In this document: piece after piece, positions 53,258 through 62,331 of the stretch | Layout: the number at the start of each line of letters is the position of its first letter | Numbering within the stretch: the stretch's first letter is position 1 | Assembly: GCF_012927325.1 (NCBI RefSeq) | Contig: NZ_JABBGI010000002.1 | Span: forward strand, 206,506 to 270,505 | Reading direction: 5' to 3' | Length of the DNA: 64,000 nucleotides | Origin: Chryseobacterium antibioticum | Lineage (GTDB): Bacteria; Bacteroidota; Bacteroidia; Flavobacteriales; Weeksellaceae | Position numbers and translations under genes: made by a program | The notes under the pieces: generated by a model | The model's input: only the letters and a program-made list of their open reading frames with translations | What the model was told of the DNA's origin: nothing | Database searches by the model: none

Positions 53258-53435
53258 TTGTAAGTTTAGCTTTCCAGATTTAAATTCAATAAGTAAGTTT
53301 TACTTATATTCTATAGAAAGATCGAAAACATAAAATTTTCGATCTTAAATATGTGTAATTTACTTTAAACCAATGTTTATATTTTTCGAATATATCTTCC
53401 ATTTAATAAGGCCTTGAGAAAATCTAATTCGTATT

Positions 53436-54449
53436 TTATTTGATATTATATATATATTCTGTTGGGGTTACACCTTCGATTTGCTTAAAAACTCGATTAA
53501 AAGTTGACTGGCTATTAAATCCTGATGACGTATAAATGCACATAAGAGTGATTTTGCTGAGATCATTCTCGTCGATCAATTTCTTCACATACTCTATTCT
53601 ACAAAAATTAATATAGTGACTAAAGCTGTAATACCCATTCAGTTTAATAGATTTTGCAATATATAAATTATTGATTTTCGTCAAATGAGATAGTTGTGAA
53701 ATAGTAAAATAGGTATCTTTAAAACTAAGTTGTCCTTCAACAATATTTTGTACGTTTTGAAAAATTTCAGCATACTTTTCTTTATCTCTGTCGTAACCGG
53801 AAAGGGTTTCTTTTAAAGTTTTACTCTTATCATTTCTGTTGGTAATCTCTGATTTGAATTTAGCAACATCGTTAGAATTTCTATCCTGTCCAAAATTGTC
53901 TGCTATTCTCACCGATTTTATTTTGTCATTATAATATAACAGCAATATAACAATTATAATACTAGCTGTCCCCACTAACGCATCTGAAACATCAGTATTG
54001 TTAAAACCTGGAATTTCACCGGCCAAAATTTCACTTATAAAAGTGATAAAAAGCATAATTAACAGAACATATAGTGTATATATATAGATATACTTCTTTT
54101 CCAGGAACATATATGCACCAATAGGAACTGGTAATATCCATAATGCTGTTCCAGATGAATATCTCCAGAAATAGAGCATTATAAAAGCGGCAAAGAGTGG
54201 ATCAAAAATCAAATAGAGATGGACTATTACTTTGATATTAAACGTTTTTCTTACAAGAAAGAATGTACACAAGAGAACAAGAGAGTAAATAAACGTTACC
54301 AATGCAAAATTCTTATCCTTGAACGTAACATAAATAATGATTGAATAGAGACACAACGCAACACTTACCACATATAAAATCAAAGATATGCAACGTCTCT
54401 TTATATCTTCTTCTGTATTTCCAGGTACATTATCATTATGTAAAATCAT
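53436..54449 (-). CDS. Membrane-anchored AraC-type regulator (paralogue 1)
   Basis: A 337-residue protein with an N-terminal membrane domain of about six segments (about 20-175, such as ISLILYVVSVALCLYSIIIYV and ALVGTASIIIVILLLYY), a charged linker (about 178-225) and a C-terminal AraC domain (about 235-337: FTISQLSHLTKINNLYIAKSIKLNG and KITLMCIYTSSGFNSQSTFNRVFKQIEGVTPTEY). It is homologous to the gene at 58953. Such a design couples a membrane signal directly to DNA binding without a kinase. It is transcribed divergently from the 54908 surface-protein operon, its likely target. Confidence 0.88.
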   Translation of the reverse strand: MILHNDNVPGNTEEDIKRRCISLILYVVSVALCLYSIIIYVTFKDKNFALVTFIYSLVLLCTFFLVRKTFNIKVIVHLYLIFDPLFAAFIMLYFWRYSSGTALWILPVPIGAYMFLEKKYIYIYTLYVLLIMLFITFISEILAGEIPGFNNTDVSDALVGTASIIIVILLLYYNDKIKSVRIADNFGQDRNSNDVAKFKSEITNRNDKSKTLKETLSGYDRDKEKYAEIFQNVQNIVEGQLSFKDTYFTISQLSHLTKINNLYIAKSIKLNGYYSFSHYINFCRIEYVKKLIDENDLSKITLMCIYTSSGFNSQSTFNRVFKQIEGVTPTEYIYNIK

Positions 54450-54907
54450 ATAAATATAAAAGTTAGCTATATTAATTATATGAATATCAGCAATTTAAAT
54501 TTTATAAGCCAAATTAAAAAAATGATTTATACTTATATATTATGATTACTGTAGGCAACTATCTTTGCAAGTAAAGATAATAATTAAATCTTTACACACA
54601 TTAAAATAATAATTTAATATTTTTAGTGAAATGAAACAATAATCATGTATTTGATTATGATATTAAAACATAAATATATATATATATATATAAAAATACC
54701 TCTTTACCCGTAATTTTCAATGGAATATTCTTTATAGTCAATCATTAATAGCATTTGGGTCATTAAAATATTACAGATTTTAAACACTCAACATAATCCA
54801 TAAGAAAAACCTTAATTCCCTCATTTTCATTCTGATTCAAAAATATCCTGAATCAAAAAGTATCAAGACGCATAAACCCTGTCCTGTACTATAATAAAGC
54901 ACATATA
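54450..54907. other. Divergent regulatory region with an (AT)n tract
   Basis: 458 bases between the AraC-type gene and the surface-protein operon, without ORFs. The region is very AT-rich and contains an uninterrupted (AT)n run of about 9 units at 54674-54692. Confidence 0.6.
54674..54692. repeat. (AT)n dinucleotide repeat
   Basis: About nine and a half AT units in the promoter region, 215 bases before the 54908 gene. Its length could vary by slippage. Confidence 0.8.
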
Positions 54908-55561
54908 ATGAAACCCTTACTACAACAGCTGAAGCCTAATTTCCCCTTATACAAAAAGGCTTCGCTGTTTTTGTTTCTATTGACAACTGCACTGACACTC
55001 AATGCACAGTCTTTTTATCTTGTAAAAGGCACTAAAATTACAATTGGTGAAACTACAACATTCGTCGTTACAGACTCCGGAAAAACAAACCAAGTAAGAC
55101 AAAGGGATTTTGAGGGACAAATTTCAACAATAAACGACCCTTTAAGCGAAACAAAACAACTGGTATTCAACAAGAAAAAATCAAAGCTCAGTTCCAAAAG
55201 AGATAAAAAACAATCAGTCTCAAAATCTACTAAAAAAAGAGATGAAACCTACCAAAAAGCAAAACCCTCTGAATTTATAAAGCCTTTTCTGGATAATTTC
55301 TTTTCATCCTATCAACAATTTGTGGCAATTTCGGCATCAGTTACCAATATTAAATATGATCAGAAGTTTTTAAATGAAAATATAATATTAAAACCCTTAC
55401 ACGGATATTCAGCCAATGTAAATCATGAAATAATTAATAATACTTTTCTTTTTTTCAATAATTATCATTTGTCACAATACGTGACCCGCCCTCCGCCTTT
55501 TGAAGTTTATTTAAAAAAATCATATTCTAAACATTTAAATTTTAAAAACAAATTAAGATGA
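54908..55561 (+). CDS. Secreted basic protein of unknown function
   Basis: A 217-residue protein with a long signal peptide (hydrophobic ASLFLFLLTTALTLNAQS near residues 18-35). The mature part has an early beta segment (FYLVKGTKITIGETTTFVVTDSG), then a Lys/Ser-rich stretch (FNKKKSKLSSKRDKKQSVSKS) and a C-terminal part with many Phe, Tyr and Asn. The opening LVKGTKITIGE resembles a small region found before surface proteins in related bacteria, but I cannot name a family. Its stop overlaps the start of the next gene by 4 bases (ATGA), so the two are coupled. Confidence 0.75.
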   Translation: MKPLLQQLKPNFPLYKKASLFLFLLTTALTLNAQSFYLVKGTKITIGETTTFVVTDSGKTNQVRQRDFEGQISTINDPLSETKQLVFNKKKSKLSSKRDKKQSVSKSTKKRDETYQKAKPSEFIKPFLDNFFSSYQQFVAISASVTNIKYDQKFLNENIILKPLHGYSANVNHEIINNTFLFFNNYHLSQYVTRPPPFEVYLKKSYSKHLNFKNKLR

Positions 55562-58326
55562 AAAAAATAAATACTTTAATGGGTATATTCCTGATGGTGA
55601 ATATGCTCATGCTCACAAAAGCTCAAAGCCCTGGTGGAGTTACAGGTACCGCAGCTTGGTACAAAGGGGATGCGGGATTATCAAGCACAGCTTGGACTGA
55701 TCAGTCTGCAAATGGTTATAATTTATTAAGAACCAGCTCGCCAGCGGGATCCTATTTTATAAACTTTAATCCAGTGGCAAGTTTTACAGGTGTTACCGCC
55801 AATCGGTTTACCAATACTAGCACAAAAACAAGCTGGCCAGTGAGCACAGCAGGTAACACATATTACTATGTAGCAAAAGATAATTTAGGTAGTAATGCTG
55901 ATAGAGCGGTTTATGGAATGGGACCTAACTGGTTTACAGGTATTCATTCAGGTCGTGATGGCGCAGGACCGATAGCAACTTCAAATCGTGCTGATTTTGC
56001 AACTTCTTCAGCTTCCGTAACCTCCCCTGACTGGAATCTTACACAGCCTAATGTAGGTCTTAATCTCGTTAGATCAGGCTATACGGGTACGCAATTCTAT
56101 ACTTCTGCACAGGGGGGCCCCGAGGTAACTGGAGCGATTGCTTCACAGGCAAACGTTACAACAAATACTTTTTCAATAGGTGCTACACCCGATAATATTC
56201 TTTTCTGGAATGGAGATGTTGCAGAAGTAATAGTTTATCCAGGAAAACATACTGCAACAGACTATAATAAAGTAGAAAGCTATCTGGCTTTAAAATATGG
56301 AATTTCAAAATCTGGTAACTACATTGCCTCAAACGGGACAACCAATTATTGGAATGCTGCTGCCAATGCTGGATACCTTAATAATATTACCGGAATTGGT
56401 AAAGATGATGGTTCTATACTTTATCAAAAGCAATCAATGAGTGGCAATTCCGGACAGCAGATTTTGATTGGGCTTACAGGTATGGCCAATACAAATGCTT
56501 CCAATTCCGGAACGTTGACCGATCAGCAGTTTCTTGTTGTCGGAGATAATGGTTTGGCAAAAACACCTTCTGCTCCAATCAGTAGTATTCCGGGTGTTAA
56601 TTATCGCTTTGGTGCTGTCTGGAAAGTTCAGAATACCGCTTCCGTAGGTACGGTAAGAATTATGTGGCCTCAAGGATTGAATAATTTAAAACTTGTTCAG
56701 AATAGCTCAGATCCTACCTTTGCAGCAAGTAATACCGTTACAGACATGTCGGCCAATACGCAGACCATTAATGCAGTGGTTTATAACTATGCTGATGTTT
56801 CGATAGCAGATGGACAATATTTTACTTTTGCTGCTTACGTTATTGCTCCAGGGGGTGTTGTAAGCAATCTGCGCGTCTGGATAAAAGCAGACGATAATCC
56901 AAATGGAAACACCACTGACAATGTTGCAATCACAACTTGGCCAAATAAAACACTGATAGGAGGAAATTTTGTTGGAGGAGCTGCTTCTCCCAACACAGTT
57001 GCGTTGCAAACTACAGGACCATTATACAGGAACTCTTCCGCAATGAATATCAATTTCAATCCTGTAGCACAATCTACTTCAAGCTCAGGTCTGGGTATGC
57101 AAAATGCATTTACAAGTACAGGAGATGATTATACGATGATAGCGCTTAACAAAAACCCAACTGTTTCCGGATTTAGAAATATGTTCCATTTCCACGGTGG
57201 TGCAAATTTAAATGCAACAAGCGGTGGCAATGAATGGTTTGGGGCTTTAGCAAATTTACCTATTGCCTGGCCAAGTGCTGCCGGATCAGCATCGTATACC
57301 GCAAATATTCCAGCTGTCACTACATTTTCAGCTACCGGTACCGGAACTATTGCCTATCAGGTAAACAGTGTATCAAAAGGTAGTGGTAGCAGCCTTTCAA
57401 AATCAGGAACGGATCTCTTGATAGGTGTTGACGGTGATGGTGGACTTGATGACGGAATAGATATCATAATGCCGGAAAATATAATGTATAATTCTGTTTT
57501 AGGCAGTACAGATTATAACAAAGTAGTCTCTTATCTAGCCATTAAATATGGTGTCACTTTAGGAACCTTTGTCTCTCCTGTGAATTATACAAGCACTAAT
57601 GGTACAACTGTATGGTCTACTGCCGCCAGTTCCTACCATACCAATGTGATTGGTATAGCCAGAGATGATGCTGAAGCCTTACATCAGAGAATTTCAAAAT
57701 CACAGGATGCTGTAGGAGACATTATTACCATTAGTACCAATAATGATTTTACAAACGCAAACAGCAGTACTAACCATACGGATATTGTTAATGACCAGTT
57801 CTATTTTATAACGGGGAACAACGGTGCGGCAACAACCTACAATGCCCAGAACATTATGAACCGCAGATGGAAAGTACAATCTACAGGAACCGCACAGAAT
57901 CTGTATATAAAGACTTCTGACATCCAGGCTACTTATTTAATCTATGCCGATGATGCCGCGATGACCACCAATGTCGTGAATATACCTCTTACAAGCAGCG
58001 CTACTCCAGGTATCCAAATTCCAAATGGTAAGTTTTTTACATTCGCAAAATTCGCCTATTGTACAAAAGATCCAAATCCCGCTCCTGCTACTAATTTTAC
58101 TAAAATTGGCATTACCGTTCAGGCTAAACAAAACGGGTGGCCTGAAAACATTCCGAATGGTGCTGTAGCATTAGAATCGAAAACGAAAGGTTTTGTCATT
58201 ACACGTTCTCAAAGTTCTCTCATTGCAGATCCTCGAGAAGGTATGCTTATCTATGATACAGTAGATAATTGTGTGAAACTTTACAACGGAACCAGCTGGA
58301 ATTGTGTAGTAAGAAGCTGTAATTAG
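55558..58326 (+). CDS. Large secreted surface protein with two LamG-like modules
   Basis: A 922-residue protein with a signal peptide (residues 1-23, ending LTKAQ). Two similar modules follow: about 24-425 (AWYKGDAGLSSTAWTDQSANGYNL, then NKVESYLALKYGIS and GIGKDDGSILYQKQS) and about 430-845 (LRVWIKADDNPNGNTTDNVAITTWPN, then NKVVSYLAIKYGVT and GIARDDAEALHQRIS). Each looks like a concanavalin-type (LamG) domain plus a module common in T9SS cargo of Bacteroidota (DUF8202-like, from memory). The C-terminal 60 residues (VALESKTKGFVITR, GMLIYDTVDNCVKLYNGTSW) are not a standard T9SS tail and recur in the next gene. Probably an adhesin or other surface protein. Confidence 0.83.
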   Translation: MKKINTLMGIFLMVNMLMLTKAQSPGGVTGTAAWYKGDAGLSSTAWTDQSANGYNLLRTSSPAGSYFINFNPVASFTGVTANRFTNTSTKTSWPVSTAGNTYYYVAKDNLGSNADRAVYGMGPNWFTGIHSGRDGAGPIATSNRADFATSSASVTSPDWNLTQPNVGLNLVRSGYTGTQFYTSAQGGPEVTGAIASQANVTTNTFSIGATPDNILFWNGDVAEVIVYPGKHTATDYNKVESYLALKYGISKSGNYIASNGTTNYWNAAANAGYLNNITGIGKDDGSILYQKQSMSGNSGQQILIGLTGMANTNASNSGTLTDQQFLVVGDNGLAKTPSAPISSIPGVNYRFGAVWKVQNTASVGTVRIMWPQGLNNLKLVQNSSDPTFAASNTVTDMSANTQTINAVVYNYADVSIADGQYFTFAAYVIAPGGVVSNLRVWIKADDNPNGNTTDNVAITTWPNKTLIGGNFVGGAASPNTVALQTTGPLYRNSSAMNINFNPVAQSTSSSGLGMQNAFTSTGDDYTMIALNKNPTVSGFRNMFHFHGGANLNATSGGNEWFGALANLPIAWPSAAGSASYTANIPAVTTFSATGTGTIAYQVNSVSKGSGSSLSKSGTDLLIGVDGDGGLDDGIDIIMPENIMYNSVLGSTDYNKVVSYLAIKYGVTLGTFVSPVNYTSTNGTTVWSTAASSYHTNVIGIARDDAEALHQRISKSQDAVGDIITISTNNDFTNANSSTNHTDIVNDQFYFITGNNGAATTYNAQNIMNRRWKVQSTGTAQNLYIKTSDIQATYLIYADDAAMTTNVVNIPLTSSATPGIQIPNGKFFTFAKFAYCTKDPNPAPATNFTKIGITVQAKQNGWPENIPNGAVALESKTKGFVITRSQSSLIADPREGMLIYDTVDNCVKLYNGTSWNCVVRSCN

Positions 58327-58353
58327 TAATAAATAATTCTTAAATTAATTAAA

Positions 58354-58854
58354 ATGAAAAAAATAATAATATTAGCAATTATTCTTGTCGGTTTTTCTTC
58401 CATAAACGCACAGGTCGGCATGGGTAAAACTTCTGTAGATGGAGATGCCATTTTGGATTTTCCTGTAGCGGAGACCGGAATAATTCTTCCTATTGTAGAA
58501 ACACTTCCCACAGGAAGCGCTGCAAGCAATGGAACATTTTTGCTAGATAAAACAGACAGTACAATAAAAATGCGTGAGAATGATTTGTGGGTACCCCTAT
58601 CAGACACCGGAAGCCTTACAGGCATCATGCTTAATGCTTCTGCGGAAACAGGAGGAGGTGTCATTATTGGCGCTGCAAGTTCTCCGGCACAAGGTGTACT
58701 GGTGCTGGAATCAGCTAGCAAAGCATTGGTTTTACCAAAGGTTAATGATCCTGTGACAAGTATGAAAAGCCCAATCGCAGGAACGATATGCTACGATACA
58801 GTAAGTAAAACAGTAGCTGTATTTGACGGATTAAAATGGAGCTTTTGGAAATAA
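58354..58854 (+). CDS. Small secreted protein sharing the C-terminal module of its upstream neighbour
   Basis: A 166-residue protein with a signal peptide (KKIIILAIILVGFSSINAQ) and then VGMGKTSVDGDAILDFP, a QVGIN-like opening. Its C-terminal part (VLVLESASKALVLPKVNDP, AGTICYDTVSKTVAVFDGLKWSFW) aligns with the end of the 922-residue protein: LES-x-x-K, P-x-x-G, YDT and a closing W. This suggests a shared surface-anchoring or assembly module. It lies 27 bases downstream in the same operon, and a strong terminator follows. Confidence 0.8.
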   Translation: MKKIIILAIILVGFSSINAQVGMGKTSVDGDAILDFPVAETGIILPIVETLPTGSAASNGTFLLDKTDSTIKMRENDLWVPLSDTGSLTGIMLNASAETGGGVIIGAASSPAQGVLVLESASKALVLPKVNDPVTSMKSPIAGTICYDTVSKTVAVFDGLKWSFWK

Positions 58855-58875
58855 AAGCATTCTAACATAAGCAGT

Positions 58876-58904
58876 AAGGTCGGCACGAATGTGCCGACCT
58901 TTTA
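58876..58904 (+). terminator. Terminator of the surface-protein operon
   Basis: AAGGTCGGCAC (58876-58886) and GTGCCGACCTT (58891-58901) form a perfect 11-bp stem with a GAAT loop and a T run. Confidence 0.92.
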
Positions 58905-58952
58905 TTATTATAAATATAAAATTTTAATGACTATTTGAATATAAATAAACAA

Positions 58953-60041
58953 TTACAGAGGCGTTTGACTATTGTTTTTCTCTGCTTTTATTATCGTTAT
59001 AAACTCGGACGGGGTTATCCCTTCGATCTGTTTAAACACCCTGTTAAAGGTAGATTGATTTGAAAATCCGGATTCTGTGTAGATATACATCAAGGTAACC
59101 CTGCTGATATCATTTTCGTAAAGCAGTTTTTTCACATTCTCGATTCTGCAGGTATTCAGGTAATGATTAAAGTTTGAAAACCCATTTAACCTAATTGACT
59201 TAGATATGTATAAACTATTCGTTCTTAACATGTTAGATAGTTGGGGAATTGTAAAATCTACATCTTTAAAATAAACCTCCCTCTCTACAATATTTTTCAC
59301 ATCTTCAAATAATGCCATATACTTATCTATGTTCTCCTCCTCTGAGGAAATCTCTTTATCCTTTTCAATGGGTTCAACAGCTACAGCAACTTTAGCATCA
59401 TTTGTAAAATTACCATCCATTTGATTCTGATTGTCTGTGTCAGAAAACTTCATCTTATTATAGATACTCTCTTCTATCTCTGCTTTTCTAATTTTTTCAT
59501 TGTAGTATAATAAAATTAAGAATACAGCAAGATTCGATAAGCCAACAAAGGTGTCAGAAATTACAATAACATTTACGTCGTTAAGGCTGAAATAATCAAA
59601 CTTAAAAAATCTATTAAGAATGCTTACCGCAATGATGATCAGAAATATATATACTGAATAAATATAAACGTATTTTTTTCTCAGAAAAATATGGGCTCCC
59701 AGCGGCACCGGTAAAAGCCACATGGCAGCAGCTGCAGAATATTTCCAAAAGTCAAGCATGATAAATCCTGCAAATAACGGTGCATAGGTCATGTAAAGAT
59801 GGACAAGAACTTTGATGTTATAGCTTTTACGGATGATGATAAATGTATAAAACAGTAAAACAGAATAAGCCAATGTCCAGGCTGCAAAAAAAGAATCTTT
59901 AATAATGAAATAAAATACCAAAGAGTATCCCAATAATATTCCCGACATTAAATTCACATACTGAGAAATCAATTTTCTCTTTAATGCATCCACAGATGTA
60001 TTTATAAATTCGTTATTAGTTACCATCATAATGTATTTCAA
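58953..60041 (-). CDS. Membrane-anchored AraC-type regulator (paralogue 2)
   Basis: A 362-residue paralogue of the gene at 53436, with the same order: about six membrane segments (about 25-185, such as VNLMSGILLGYSLVFYFII and TFVGLSNLAVFLILLYYN), a longer acidic linker (about 190-245) and an AraC domain (about 255-350: FTIPQLSNMLRTNSLYISKSIRLNG, RVTLMYIYTESGFSNQSTFNRVFKQIEGITPSEF). The DNA-contact helices are close to those of paralogue 1, so the two may read related sites. The two genes flank the surface-protein operon. A start at the Met codons at residues 5-6 is also possible. Confidence 0.88.
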   Translation of the reverse strand: MKYIMMVTNNEFINTSVDALKRKLISQYVNLMSGILLGYSLVFYFIIKDSFFAAWTLAYSVLLFYTFIIIRKSYNIKVLVHLYMTYAPLFAGFIMLDFWKYSAAAAMWLLPVPLGAHIFLRKKYVYIYSVYIFLIIIAVSILNRFFKFDYFSLNDVNVIVISDTFVGLSNLAVFLILLYYNEKIRKAEIEESIYNKMKFSDTDNQNQMDGNFTNDAKVAVAVEPIEKDKEISSEEENIDKYMALFEDVKNIVEREVYFKDVDFTIPQLSNMLRTNSLYISKSIRLNGFSNFNHYLNTCRIENVKKLLYENDISRVTLMYIYTESGFSNQSTFNRVFKQIEGITPSEFITIIKAEKNNSQTPL

Positions 60042-60564
60042 AAAACAGCTTGCTCAAAACACTGATTTACAATATATTAAAAGTTGTAATGAAATTTAAA
60101 ATTCAATTTAGATTTGAACTTTTTGATTGTTTTTATCAACTAATTTTGCAAAAGTAAGTTACAAATTTAATAATATATGAGCACATTTAAAATAATGAAA
60201 AATATCGATCAGTTTTCAATTTCTTATATATAAATCTTTATATAGGGACAGGCCATTATGAAACCTATAATCTATTAGACAAAAAAACACTTATAAATGA
60301 GAATATAAATAATTACTGAAAAAAGAAAAAATATAAATGAATATTGGAGATATCAATAATGAATAAATTCTCACAGAAATATTTTGTAGCAAACTACAAA
60401 GTACACTCAACACAAACAATAAAATATTTTCACCAATAAAGACCTTACACGGTACTTTTTACTACTTATCTTAGATTTTTCATGGAAGTTTTAGTGATGT
60501 ATTAATGCTATACATTAAACATTCTGTATCTGGTCTTTTTTACCTTTTAATACGATTTATTTTA
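60042..60564. other. Gene-free region upstream of the second helix-turn-helix pair
   Basis: 523 AT-rich bases between divergent genes. I see no ORF, strong hairpin or full promoter match that I would support. Confidence 0.4.
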
Positions 60565-60990
60565 ATGAATTTTAAAGATATCAACATTGGCCTCATGGTC
60601 AGTAAACGAGTTTTGGAATGTGATGTAGACATTACCAGGCTTTGTAAGTTTTTCAACTGTTCCAGCGAGGACATTTTAAACATGTATAATTCCAGAAGCC
60701 TGGATTCTGAAATTCTTTTGAAATGGTGTAAAATTCTGGAATATGATTTTTTCAGATTTTATTCCCAAAACCTCATCCTTTATTCTCCGGCTTCAGCAGA
60801 TAACAAAACCAAAAAGAATAAAGAAAATTCGAAAATGCATTATTTTCGTAAGAACATATACACCAGAGAGGTGATTGATTTTATGCTTGAAATGGTCGAA
60901 AATGGTGAGAAAACAAAAAAGCAGATTATTGAAGAGTATAATATTCCTAAAACTACTTTGTACAAGTGGATTGAGAAAAACAGAAAATAA
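60565..60990 (+). CDS. Helix-turn-helix protein A of a two-gene pair (copy 2)
   Basis: About 141 residues from ATG 60565; an earlier in-frame ATG (60505) adds a hydrophobic stretch absent from copy 1 and was rejected. It matches the copy at 49660 along its length (MNFKDINIGLMVSKRVLECDVDITRLCKFFNCSSEDILN, ILLKWCKILEYDFFRFYSQNLILYSP, and the C-terminal helix-turn-helix VIDFMLEMVENGEKTKKQIIEEYNIPKTTLYKWIEKNRK). Unlike copy 1, it does not overlap gene B; 328 bases lie between them. Confidence 0.76.
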   Translation: MNFKDINIGLMVSKRVLECDVDITRLCKFFNCSSEDILNMYNSRSLDSEILLKWCKILEYDFFRFYSQNLILYSPASADNKTKKNKENSKMHYFRKNIYTREVIDFMLEMVENGEKTKKQIIEEYNIPKTTLYKWIEKNRK

Positions 60991-61129
60991 ACACGTCTTA
61001 ATGAAAATCATTCAGCTTAAACTAAAGAATTTTTGGCAGCAATGAAATATTTTAGGAGAACCTTCATCATCATCCATCTATTTTTAACAAAAATCAAAAG
61101 ACAGATTATCAATCATTTAAACAAAACGA

Positions 61130-61318
61130 GGTAAAACAAGGGTTGGCGTGAGGTTTTTTGAGGGATGCTTAATTTTCACTCAGGATACCATAAACTATAT
61201 GTTTGTTATAAAATGTATCTATACCCCTCAATTTTATATAAATATTTGAAGACAAAAAGGACATGAAAATAAAAAATGACCCGTGAAGAATTAATAGACT
61301 TAAAAGCACCTTACACAA
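61130..61318 (+). pseudogene. Duplicated upstream region and broken 5' end of a LuxR-type regulator gene
   Basis: This stretch matches 62710-62880, the region leading into the LuxR-type gene at 62851. Shared blocks are AAGGGTTGG near the start, GATGCTTAATTT, CCATAAA-TATATGTTTGT, ATATTTGAA and ACCCGTGAAGA. Both carry TATGTTTG (61198-61205 and 62784-62791), a -7-like element. After ATG 61263 the frame reads MKIKNDP and stops; a shift by one base restores M-T-R-E-E, equal to residues 5-9 of the intact gene. It sits between helix-turn-helix genes A and B, which abut in copy 1. Confidence 0.65.
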
Positions 61319-61654
61319 ATGAATAAAGAAAAACAGGAAGTAAACCCACCTTACTATAAAAAAATATATTCTGATATCCTTGCGAAAAAATTTCCTGATA
61401 AGCTCAACGAATGCGAATCTATCCTGTCAAAAGAGCAATTAAATGTTTTGGACATCATTCAGCTTAACCAAAGGATTTTTGGAAACCATGAAATATTTTC
61501 AGAGAATCAGCGTCTTCGTTCTTATGATGATCAATCTATTCTCAAAATACTGGATTATCAGAAAAAACACAACCTCAATAACACACAATTGTCGATTCAC
61601 TTTAAACTGAGCCGAAATACCATTTCGAAATGGAAAAACAAATTCAAAGTTTAG
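61319..61654 (+). CDS. Helix-turn-helix protein B of a two-gene pair (copy 2)
   Basis: A 111-residue homologue of the gene at 50067: YYKKIYSDILAKKFPDKLNECESILSKEQLNVLDIIQLNQRIFG, then the helix-turn-helix RSYDDQSILKILDYQKKHNLNNTQLSIHFKLSRNTISKWKNKF. Spacing and order of conserved residues match copy 1 throughout, so it is probably functional despite the broken DNA just upstream. It may now be expressed from the duplicated LuxR-type promoter region instead of with gene A. Confidence 0.76.
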   Translation: MNKEKQEVNPPYYKKIYSDILAKKFPDKLNECESILSKEQLNVLDIIQLNQRIFGNHEIFSENQRLRSYDDQSILKILDYQKKHNLNNTQLSIHFKLSRNTISKWKNKFKV

Positions 61655-61703
61655 ATTCTGCATTGTATACTAAGGATAAAAAAATATTTTAACACACAAA
61701 TTA

Positions 61704-62321
61704 ATGATTAAAATTATTTCGACAGTACTGTTACTCGGTACTATGATTTCTGCGCATGCTCAAAGCGCAGGAAATGTTGGGATTAATACATCTACTCCTG
61801 AAAAGGAACTGACAGTGAATGGTACCATGGAGACATCGGGTATGACATTAAAAGATCCTATTGAAAAATTGGGAGCAGATGAAAATTATTCCTTTTTAAT
61901 TAAATCTCCGGCTCCACAGAACAAGATCACATCTTATAATGATTCTTTTGTGCCCACTACTCCGGTACCCATTAATCTTATTCAGTTTAAAATCACCTGC
62001 AATAGTGATGATAAAGACTGGATAGATGAGTATGATACTAAAATCAATTCAAACAAGTTTCTAGTGGTCATTGCTTCCCATGGATTTACACAGCCCATAT
62101 ATACTTTCAATGCAAACTAGATTACCCCTATGCCCAATATTTTTGCTTATAGTTCACTTAGGGCAGATTATGTAGGATTCTCAACCGATGATGCTCTTCC
62201 GTAAGGGATCTGGACGCTCAACTTACTGATTTTCGACAGAGCTTATGCTAAAGAATTCAATTCTACACAGACCGTTAATACCGCCAGAACAGGTGCTGCA
62301 TCTGCTCCTTTAATCCAATAA
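61704..62321 (+). pseudogene. Secreted QVGIN-type protein gene with two in-frame stop codons
   Basis: The first open part (61704-62120, 138 codons) has a signal peptide (MIKIISTVLLLGTMISAHAQ) and SAGNVGINTSTPEKELTVNG. A TAG at 62118-62120 interrupts it, but the same frame goes on with plausible protein (ITPMPNIFAYSSLRADYVGF), meets TAA at 62202-62204, continues (GIWTLNLLIFDRAYAKEFNS) and ends at 62321. The frame is kept through both stops, so these are two nonsense mutations in a 205-codon gene, not a frameshift. The truncated first part could still be made. Confidence 0.72.
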
Positions 62322-62331
62322 TTAAGATCGT

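Noticed and set aside
60505..60564. Upstream ATG at 60505 for helix-turn-helix gene A copy 2
   Set aside because: The extra 20 residues are hydrophobic and absent from copy 1, while the ATG at 60565 aligns exactly with the copy 1 start.
61704..62321. Stop-codon readthrough or recoding in the gene with two in-frame stops
   Set aside because: Two different stops (TAG and TAA) and a truncated pseudogene right after it make decay the simpler explanation.
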